Positions 9,064 to 15,243 of a DNA stretch of 42,069 bases are shown here, one piece after another. Both the position numbers and the translations under genes were made by a program. Position 1 is the first letter of the stretch; each line of letters begins with the position of its first letter. The stretch comes from an uncultured Clostridia bacterium. GTDB taxonomy: Bacteria; Bacillota; Clostridia; Christensenellales; Borkfalkiaceae. The notes under the pieces were generated by a model. The model worked only from the letters and a program-made list of their open reading frames with translations, did no database searches and was not told the DNA's origin. Location of the stretch: positions 1 through 42,069 of the forward strand of contig CANQOX010000006.1 in NCBI GenBank assembly GCA_947625595.1, read 5' to 3'.

Positions 9064-9822
9064 TTAAAGGGGCCGCTCGGCGGCGAGGGAGGCAAAGAGC
9101 TCCTCGGCGATCTTCTCGGGACAGGGCGAGACGAGATGAAGCGCCCCGAGACCCTGAAGGGTGCGGAGCTGTTCGGCGTTCTCCACGCAGGAGCATTCCA
9201 CGGTGATCTTGCCCGCTCCGACCTCCGTCGCAACGAGAAGAAGAGCCGTCTCGCCCCGCACGCAGACGCCGCCGATGCCGCTCTCGCAGGCCGCCCGCGT
9301 CCCGAGCGCGACATCCTCCTCGCCGAGGCTGTGATCCTCGAGCGAAAGGACGACCGCACAGCCTCTGGCGGCCCGTTTGACTTTCTTGATCTCCTTCTTG
9401 AGGTAAGTCAGATTGCCCGATATGAGGGCCGAATAGCAGGGAATGAGGCGGATCTCCTCCGCGCCCGCCTTGGCCGCCCGCTTGGCCTCGTACTTTTTGA
9501 CGGAGGGAAGGGTCTCCCCGTTCCCGCCGACGATACAGACGACGCGGACGCCGCTCCCAAAAAGGAGTTTCCGCGCGGCCGCGGCATGGACGGGAGAGAC
9601 GAGGACCCCGCCCGCGTGCGATTTCATTGCGAAGGCGCAGATCTTCTTGAGGAGGGCCTTGTCGGTCTCGCGGCGGGAGGCGTCCGCGATGAGCTTTTTC
9701 AGGGTGAGAAGGGCCTCCGCCTCCCGCCTCTCGCGCTTGAATTCCGTAAAAGCCGCCGCCTCGTCGGGCGAGAGGACCTTCTGCCCGTCCGTGCGGTCCG
9801 TATTGCTCTGTTCCATGGGCAC
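9064..9822 (-). CDS. DeoC-like TIM-barrel protein lacking catalytic residues
   Basis: The 252-residue protein aligns by eye with deoxyribose-phosphate aldolase: the VLVSPVHAAAARKLL strand-helix, the VRVVCIVGGNGETLPSVKKYEA segment and GAEEIRLIPCYSALISGN all match DeoC landmarks in order. The catalytic residues known for DeoC are missing: the Asp of the EIDMV motif is Arg (R125), the Schiff-base Lys of the KTSTG motif is replaced in GVCVRGE (near 185-191), and the second Lys of KASGG falls in TVECSCVEN (near 207-215). So an aldolase activity through the usual lysine is unlikely. An N-terminal helical extension of about 50 residues is present. Start could be the GTG at 9820-9822 or the in-frame ATG at 9814-9816; ribosome sites are weak for both. 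Role unknown. Confidence 0.75.
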   Translation of the reverse strand: MPMEQSNTDRTDGQKVLSPDEAAAFTEFKRERREAEALLTLKKLIADASRRETDKALLKKICAFAMKSHAGGVLVSPVHAAAARKLLFGSGVRVVCIVGGNGETLPSVKKYEAKRAAKAGAEEIRLIPCYSALISGNLTYLKKEIKKVKRAARGCAVVLSLEDHSLGEEDVALGTRAACESGIGGVCVRGETALLLVATEVGAGKITVECSCVENAEQLRTLQGLGALHLVSPCPEKIAEELFASLAAERPL

Positions 9823-9897
9823 ATTTTTCCCGAAAAAGACAGGTTATATCCCAACTTTTTTCAGGAAATGACAGGACACAGCATGTAAAATCGGGGC

Positions 9898-10146
9898 ATG
9901 CAACTTCTTTCAGTCCAAGCGTTCGGCATTCTCTATACCGTCATACTGTTCCTGCTCTGCATCGTCATCGTGCATGCGGTGCGGCTCGCCGTCATCGGGT
10001 ACAGGTTCGTCAAGAGCAAGCCCGCCGAGAAAAAGTCCTCCTCGGCGAAGGAGCAACAGCCCGAGCCCGTCTATTACATCGTGGAGCGCAAAAAAAAGCG
10101 TCCGAAGTCCGAATACTCGGACCCCAAGCGCATTCAGTTCAAATAG
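9898..10146 (+). CDS. Small single-pass membrane protein with conserved YYIVERKKKR tail
   Basis: The 82-residue product has one hydrophobic helix (about residues 8-30, GILYTVILFLLCIVIVHAVR) followed by a basic cytoplasmic-type tail with EPVYYIVERKKKRPKSEYSDP and the end RIQFK. I recall small proteins of this form in other clostridia, but no function is known to me. The ATG at 9898 is preceded by TAAAAT with exactly six bases between, and has only a loose GGGG as a ribosome site. It is divergent from the DeoC-like gene and ends one base short of the convergent rsfS stop. Confidence 0.7.
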   Translation: MQLLSVQAFGILYTVILFLLCIVIVHAVRLAVIGYRFVKSKPAEKKSSSAKEQQPEPVYYIVERKKKRPKSEYSDPKRIQFK

Positions 10147-10147
10147 G

Positions 10148-10495
10148 TCAGCCGCTGTAGTGTTCGAGATTCCTTCCGCTGTCCCAGAGCCGTTCGAGGT
10201 AGTAGAAGAGGCGGGATTCCTCGTTGAAGACATGGACGATGACGTCGCCGTAGTCGAGGACGCCCCACCTTCCCTCGCGCACGCCCTCCGTGCGGACGGG
10301 CTCGAGGCCGAGTTTCGAGAGCTGTTCCTCCACGTTCTCGCAGAGGGCCTTCACCTGCGTGGTGGATCTCCCGCTTGCGATGACGAAGTACGAGCAGACC
10401 ACCGTCTGATCGCTGACGTTCAGGATGACGATGTCCTCCCCCTTCTTGTCGGAAAGGGCCTTACATGCCGTTTTTGCGAGTTCGTAGCTTTCCAT
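10148..10495 (-). CDS. rsfS: Ribosomal silencing factor RsfS
   Basis: RsfS binds ribosomal protein L14 on the 50S subunit and blocks subunit joining when nutrients are short. The 115-residue product matches the family in length and in the conserved core: DIVILNVSDQTVVCSYFVIASGRS near 21-44, the TQVKAL helix, RTEGVREGRWGVLDYGDVIVHVF near 68-90, and a C-terminal FYYLERLW. It follows nadD-yqeK by 21 bases, the standard nadD-yqeK-rsfS gene order of Bacillota, so it is likely cotranscribed with it. Confidence 0.96.
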   Translation of the reverse strand: MESYELAKTACKALSDKKGEDIVILNVSDQTVVCSYFVIASGRSTTQVKALCENVEEQLSKLGLEPVRTEGVREGRWGVLDYGDVIVHVFNEESRLFYYLERLWDSGRNLEHYSG

Positions 10496-10516
10496 AAAGT
10501 TCCCCTTGTTTTTTAT

Positions 10517-11653
10517 TTATTCAAAGCGCGTGTGCGCTTTCAACCAATCGAATGCCTGCTGTGTGAGGCGGTAGACGGGCGCGTCCTGCGCCCGAAGATA
10601 GGCGAGCTGGTGTTTCAGAGACAGATAAAGGCAGAGGTCGAGGTCCTGCCAGAAGGCCTCCCGCAGGGGCGCGATCCCCTCAAAGGAGCGTCCCTCCTCG
10701 AGCATGTCCGAAAGAAAGATCAGTTTCTCGAGCGCGGACATGTCCTCCCTGCCGCTCGTGTGATAGCGGACGGCGTTCAGAATGTCCTCATCGGTGACCC
10801 CGAAGACCTTTTCCGCAAGATAGGCCCCCGTGTACTGGTGAAGGACGGGGTCGGGAACGCCCTCGGGCGGGCGGAAATTTCGCAACATGGGGTCGGTTTT
10901 TCTGACATATTTGCCGCAGTCGTGCAACATGGCGGCGGCAAGAGCCTTCTCCTCGGGGATCGAAAGGCTCCTCGCGCGGGCGCAGGCCATGCGGGCCACC
11001 CGTTCGCTGTGCGCCCTCCTGCTCTCGGTCAGAAGGCCGAGCGCCCCCTCGATGTCGGAGTAGCGGTAGAGGCCCTTCTTCTCGATCGTCTCAAAGACGG
11101 CGGGCGGGAGGCCGCGCCTTGCCTCCTCTCTGTTCCCGAAGGCGATGGCAACGCGAAGATCGGTGGAGGAGACCTCCTCCCCCGAGAAGGAGAGCTCGAG
11201 GAAATCCTTCCCGAAGCGGGCACGGAAGCGGTCGTGGAGCCCGCTCACGCGCTCCTCCCCCCTCCCGCAGGCGACGAGGATGACGTTTCTCAAAATGTCC
11301 TCGGGCTCCCTCCATTTGAAGAAGTTCCCGAGCATGTCCGCCCCGACGAGAAAATACAGCTCCGCGCCGACAAATTTCTCCCTGAAGGCGCGGCAGGTCA
11401 GATAGGTATAGCTCGTCCCGCCCGCCTGAAGTTCGATGTCGCTCACTTCGGCAAAAGTCCCGCGGCAGGCGGCAAGGAGCAACTCCATGCGGTCCGCACC
11501 GTCGGCGATCGCCCCCAAGGCCTTGTGCGGCGCACGGTAGGAGGGGATAAAAAAGAGCCTGTCGAGCCCCAGCTCCTCCCTTGCCTCCGCGGCGAGGCGC
11601 ATGTGTTCCCTGTGGACGGGGTCGAATGACCCACCGAAGAGCGCGATCTTCAT
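10517..11653 (-). CDS. nadD: Fused nicotinate-nucleotide adenylyltransferase and YqeK-type HD hydrolase
   Basis: The N-terminal half (about 1-190) is NadD, which makes nicotinate adenine dinucleotide from NaMN and ATP. It carries GGSFDPVHREHM at 7-18 and the nucleotidyltransferase motif SSTDLR near 172-177. The C-terminal half (about 195-378) is a YqeK-like HD domain, with H..HD residues in RRAHSERVA and AAMLHDCGKY; YqeK enzymes hydrolyse Ap4A symmetrically. The two are separate neighbours in Bacillus and fused here. The start ATG at 11651-11653 is fixed by the conserved KIALFGGSFDP N-terminus, yet it lies only six bases after a perfect TATAAT, with no ribosome site. rsfS follows. Confidence 0.95.
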   Translation of the reverse strand: MKIALFGGSFDPVHREHMRLAAEAREELGLDRLFFIPSYRAPHKALGAIADGADRMELLLAACRGTFAEVSDIELQAGGTSYTYLTCRAFREKFVGAELYFLVGADMLGNFFKWREPEDILRNVILVACGRGEERVSGLHDRFRARFGKDFLELSFSGEEVSSTDLRVAIAFGNREEARRGLPPAVFETIEKKGLYRYSDIEGALGLLTESRRAHSERVARMACARARSLSIPEEKALAAAMLHDCGKYVRKTDPMLRNFRPPEGVPDPVLHQYTGAYLAEKVFGVTDEDILNAVRYHTSGREDMSALEKLIFLSDMLEEGRSFEGIAPLREAFWQDLDLCLYLSLKHQLAYLRAQDAPVYRLTQQAFDWLKAHTRFE

Positions 11654-11659
11654 AGCTTG

Positions 11660-11688
11660 ATTATACAACACTTTGACACCGTTTGCAA
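11660..11688 (-). promoter_or_regulatory. Promoter of nadD-yqeK, candidate leaderless
   Basis: Minus strand TTGCAA (11683-11688), 17-bp spacer, TATAAT (11660-11665), then six bases and the ATG. Transcription is expected to start at or next to the A of the start codon, leaving no room for a Shine-Dalgarno. Confidence 0.8.
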
Positions 11689-11726
11689 GTTTAATTTGAG
11701 AAAAAGAGGGCAAAAAATATCCCCAT

Positions 11727-12491
11727 ATGAAGCGTTTTTCCCTTGCCGACGTCCTCGACGTCCTCTTCTATTCCCTCTCGGCCTGTTTTATCGCCTTCGG
11801 CGTGCTCCGATATTTCCGCCTCGCGGTCTGGCTCTGTCTCCTCTTCGCCCTGCTCTTTGCCGCCGTCACCTGCGCGGGGACGGCCCTCCTGCTCTCGGGG
11901 AGCCGCCAAAAGAAGGTCAACGGCAAGCGGGAAAAGGAGGAGCGGGACGCCCTTCTCCTGCATCTCGCCCTCGAGCGGGAGGAGCGGGTGCGGGCCGAAC
12001 TTCTGACCGCCCTCGTCGCCGCGGGCAGGGAGGCCCATCTTCAGGGCGACGTTCTCGAGGAAGACGGCGTTCTGCTCATTCCCCTCTTCACCATGGAGCC
12101 CCTCTCCGCCGACACGATCGCACAACTGCTCCGAACGTACGGCGAGACCCCCTTCACCGTCGCATGCAGCGACCTCTCGCCCGAGGCAGAAAAGCTCCTC
12201 TCCCGCTTCGGCAAGGGGGCCTTAAAGGGGGACGCCGTCTATACCCTCTTTGCCTCGACGGCGACGATCCCCGACCCGCTCATCTGCGGACAGCTCCCCA
12301 AACGCTCCGTGAGAGCCAACCTTCGGCGGTCTTTTTCCAAGAAAAACGCCCGCCCCTTCTTCGTGAGCGGGCTCCTTCTTCTCATCATGAGCCTGTTTAC
12401 CCTCTTTCCCCTCTACTACCTCATCACGGGCTGTGTGCTCCTCGTCACCGCCGTCCTCGTCCGCGCGGTCGGATTCAGCGAGGCCACGTGA
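11727..12491 (+). CDS. Membrane protein of unknown function
   Basis: The 254-residue product has two N-terminal membrane helices (about 10-55), a soluble middle part of about 140 residues with a charged helical start (KKVNGKREKEERDALLLHLA), and two C-terminal helices (about 210-250, FFVSGLLLLIMSLFTLFPLYYL). Both ends are probably cytoplasmic. I do not recognise the soluble domain; the layout resembles membrane proteins that carry a small cytoplasmic sensory or nuclease-like domain, without visible catalytic motifs. It is divergent from nadD, and its last 17 bases overlap the 3' end of nnr on the other strand. The start has no near ribosome site (an AGAGGG sits 16 bases away). Confidence 0.75.
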   Translation: MKRFSLADVLDVLFYSLSACFIAFGVLRYFRLAVWLCLLFALLFAAVTCAGTALLLSGSRQKKVNGKREKEERDALLLHLALEREERVRAELLTALVAAGREAHLQGDVLEEDGVLLIPLFTMEPLSADTIAQLLRTYGETPFTVACSDLSPEAEKLLSRFGKGALKGDAVYTLFASTATIPDPLICGQLPKRSVRANLRRSFSKKNARPFFVSGLLLLIMSLFTLFPLYYLITGCVLLVTAVLVRAVGFSEAT

Positions 12492-13938
12492 GAGAGGCGA
12501 TCGCCCGAGGAAGGCAGGCAATGGCGTCCGTGGCGTCGGGGGAATATTCGTCGCCCTCTGCGGCAAATTCCCCCGCGCGGCCGAGCACATAGCAGGCGCA
12601 GACGGCGGCCTCGAAGGGAGGGATCCCCCGCGCGGCAGTCCCCGCGAGCAGGCCAGAAAGGACGTCTCCGCTTCCCCCCTTCGCGAGAACGGGGGAACCC
12701 GTGGGGTTGATCGCGGCCCTGTCCCCCTCGGCGATGACCGTGCGGTTGTTCTTGAACACGACAGTGACGCCGTACTCCTTGGAAAAGGCCTTCGCCGCGC
12801 CGACGGGGTCGGAGAGAAGCTCCCCGACGCTCCTGCCCGTGAGGCGGGAAAACTCCTTGGGGTGCGGCGTGATGACGACGGGGCATCTCTTCTCTTTCAG
12901 AAGATCCACCGCATGGTAGGCGGCGAGGGTGTTCAAGGCGTCCGCATCGAGGACGAGCGTGCCGCCATCGTAGCTTAAAAGAAGTTTCTCGACTGTCTCC
13001 CGCTGGGCGGGGCCGACGCCCGCGCCCATGCCGAACGCGACCGCCCTTGCGTGAAGGGGTTCGCCGCTGTAGAAGTGAAAGAGCATCGCGGGATATTTGG
13101 CCGTGAGGACGGTGCGGTGCATCTCGTCCTCCCCCCTGTTCTCCACGGGCGGGAGCCAAAATTCGGTGTAGCCCGCTCCCGATTTCAGGGCCGCGCCGAC
13201 GGCCAAAAGGGGCGCGCCGAGGGGCCCCTGCCCCGCAAGAATGGCGACGGAGCCGTAGTCGCCCTTGTTGGAATTGGACTTCTTCTTCGGAAAGCAGGCC
13301 GCAACGTCCGCGTCCTCCCAGATCTCAACTCCCCCCTCCGCGGGAATGCCGATGTCCGCGACAGAAATTTTTCCCGCCGTATCCGCCCCGTCCGAAAGGA
13401 TGAGGGCGGTTTTCAGCTGTCCCATGCAGACGGTCTCGTCCGCCCTGACGCAGGGCGAGAACGCAATGCCGCCCTCGGCGAGGCCCGTGGGGATGTCGCA
13501 GGCGATCACATATCTGCCGCTGTTGATGAAGTGCACGAGGTCGGCGTTTTTGCCTTCGGGAGGGCGAGAAAGCCCCGTTCCGAAGAGGCAATCCACCGTC
13601 ACAGAGTAGACGCGGCGGGGGATGCGTTGCAAAATTTCGCCCCCATATGCCATTTTCGCCGCAAGGCAGGCGTCCGAAAAGGTCTCCGCAAGGCAGACGG
13701 CGGCGACTTCGTACCCCTCCTCCCGAAGGCGTTCCGCGGCGACAAAGCCGTCCCCGCCGTTGTTCCCTCCGCCGCAGACAAAGACGGCGTCGCGCTGTCC
13801 GAGCCGCGCAAGGGCCTCCTTCACCGCCGAGGCAAGCGAATGACCCGCCCGCTCCATCAAAACGGCGACAGGCGTGCCCTTCGAGGTCTCTCTTTCGTCA
13901 AATTTGCGCATCTGCGCATAGGAATAGGCGAATTTCAT
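12475..13938 (-). CDS. nnr: Bifunctional NAD(P)H-hydrate repair enzyme
   Basis: This enzyme repairs damaged NAD(P)H: the N-terminal YjeF_N domain epimerises NAD(P)HX, the C-terminal ribokinase-like domain dehydrates S-NAD(P)HX using ADP. Length is 487 residues. N-domain signs are CGGGNNGGDGF near 67-77, DCLFGTGLSRP and CDIPTGL. C-domain signs are NKGDYGSVAILAGQ near 222-235, LVLDADALN, ITPHPKEFSRL and the catalytic KGGSGDVLSGLL near 430-441. The ATG at 13936-13938 overlaps the birA stop (ATGA), so it is coupled to birA. Its 3' end overlaps the convergent membrane protein gene. Confidence 0.96.
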   Translation of the reverse strand: MKFAYSYAQMRKFDERETSKGTPVAVLMERAGHSLASAVKEALARLGQRDAVFVCGGGNNGGDGFVAAERLREEGYEVAAVCLAETFSDACLAAKMAYGGEILQRIPRRVYSVTVDCLFGTGLSRPPEGKNADLVHFINSGRYVIACDIPTGLAEGGIAFSPCVRADETVCMGQLKTALILSDGADTAGKISVADIGIPAEGGVEIWEDADVAACFPKKKSNSNKGDYGSVAILAGQGPLGAPLLAVGAALKSGAGYTEFWLPPVENRGEDEMHRTVLTAKYPAMLFHFYSGEPLHARAVAFGMGAGVGPAQRETVEKLLLSYDGGTLVLDADALNTLAAYHAVDLLKEKRCPVVITPHPKEFSRLTGRSVGELLSDPVGAAKAFSKEYGVTVVFKNNRTVIAEGDRAAINPTGSPVLAKGGSGDVLSGLLAGTAARGIPPFEAAVCACYVLGRAGEFAAEGDEYSPDATDAIACLPRAIASLTWPR

Positions 13939-14621
13939 TGTTCCCCCCTGTCCAAAAAGATCTCCGCAGCCGAGAGGGTGCAAATTTCCCCCTCCCGCTC
14001 CACGACCAGTCTGCCGTCTTCGAGAATGGCGCGGGCGACGGCCGTATATCGCTTTCCCCCCTCCTCCACGCCGATCTTCTGCCCCAAAAAGCGGACATGG
14101 GTGCGATATTCCTCAAACTCGGAGGGACGGAGAAAGTTCTCGATGAGCTTTTGCCGCACGGCTTCAACGGAGGGCGGGGCGACAAGTTCCCGCATGCTCA
14201 CCGCGATGCCGCCGAGGGAGGAGACGTCGTTTTCGACATTGAGGCCGACGCCGACGATGCTGTAGTCCACGCGGTCCCCTTTGAGGCCGTTCTCGATGAG
14301 AATGCCCGCGATCTTCCTGCCCGCCGCTCTGACGTCGTTGGGCCATTTGATCTCGGGCGAAATGCCGTATTCCTCCAAAGTCCTGCAGACGGCGACGGCG
14401 GCATGGGCCATGATGCGGAAGGATCTTGCCGCTACCATGTCCGCGGGGAAGGTGAGGAAAGAGACAAATACCCCACCCATGTCCGAGAGGAAGCTCCTCC
14501 CCTTCGTGCCCCGCCCGCCCGTCTGCATGTCGGCGGAAACGGTGACGTTTTCTCTCTTTGAAATGTACTGTCTGATATATTCGTTGGTGGAATCCACCGC
14601 CTTCAGATGCTCAATCCTCAT
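13935..14621 (-). CDS. birA: Biotin-[acetyl-CoA carboxylase] ligase without DNA-binding domain
   Basis: BirA makes biotinyl-AMP and attaches biotin to the carrier protein of biotin-dependent carboxylases. The 228-residue product starts directly with the catalytic domain (DSTNEYIRQY near 10-19), with the biotin/ATP loop GGRGTKGRSF near 35-44 and KWPNDV near 93-98, KIAGILIE, and GVGLNV, ending with an SH3-like C-terminal domain. The N-terminal winged helix of the group II type is missing, so this is a group I enzyme that should not repress biotin genes. It overlaps recX upstream by 11 bases and nnr downstream by four. Confidence 0.94.
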   Translation of the reverse strand: MRIEHLKAVDSTNEYIRQYISKRENVTVSADMQTGGRGTKGRSFLSDMGGVFVSFLTFPADMVAARSFRIMAHAAVAVCRTLEEYGISPEIKWPNDVRAAGRKIAGILIENGLKGDRVDYSIVGVGLNVENDVSSLGGIAVSMRELVAPPSVEAVRQKLIENFLRPSEFEEYRTHVRFLGQKIGVEEGGKRYTAVARAILEDGRLVVEREGEICTLSAAEIFLDRGEQ

Positions 14622-15231
14622 CGTCTTCCCTCAAACTCTCCAAGGCCCGCTTTGCCGTCTCATAGTCGAAACCCTTGGATAGCAGGTTAGAATATGCCCG
14701 CTGGAGGACCTTTTTATCCGTCACGTCCTTGCCGCGGAGGAACTTCTTGAGGGCGTTTTTCGCCGCTTCGTCCTCCCCCGTAACGTCCGCAAGGGCCTCT
14801 GAAATGGCCTCGTCGGCGACGCCCTTGCGCTTGAGCTCGGCCTCGATGAGCCGCGCGCCCTTCCTCTTCGCCATGCTCTCAACGTAGGCACGGGCGTAGA
14901 CGGCGTCGTCAAGAAAGCCGTACTCGCGCATGCGGGCGATGACGTCGTCCTGCACGTCCTCGAGATAGCCCTTTTTCTTGAGAAAATCGCGGATCTCGCG
15001 CTCGGTCTTCATCGTCGCGGTGATGTGAAAGAGAGCCTTGTCGAGGGCGGTCTCCTTCTCGCTCTCGAGCTGGATCTTCGCAAGCTCCCCCTCGGAGATC
15101 TCCATGCCCGTCTTCAGGCGGTACTGCATGACCGTGACGAGGCTCATGCCGCAGTAAAATCTCCCGTCTACCTCGATGTTACAGCGGGTCTTGTCCTTCT
15201 TTTGCGGCGTGATGGCGGTGATCTGTGACAT
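14611..15231 (-). CDS. recX: Regulatory protein RecX
   Basis: RecX binds and inhibits RecA filaments, damping recombination and the SOS response. The 206-residue product has an N-terminal beta-rich extension (residues 1-55) and the three-helix repeat core: ALFHITATMKTEREIRDFL, then DDVIARMREYGFLDDAVYAR with the family FLDD motif near 105-108, and RKGARLIEAELKRKGV. Length suits the family. It starts 12 bases after the stop of the solute-binding/metallo-beta-lactamase fusion and overlaps birA by 11 bases, so it could be read from either an own promoter inside the fusion gene or by read-through. recA is not in the window. Confidence 0.92.
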   Translation of the reverse strand: MSQITAITPQKKDKTRCNIEVDGRFYCGMSLVTVMQYRLKTGMEISEGELAKIQLESEKETALDKALFHITATMKTEREIRDFLKKKGYLEDVQDDVIARMREYGFLDDAVYARAYVESMAKRKGARLIEAELKRKGVADEAISEALADVTGEDEAAKNALKKFLRGKDVTDKKVLQRAYSNLLSKGFDYETAKRALESLREDDED

Positions 15232-15243
15232 GGCTTTGCCCTA

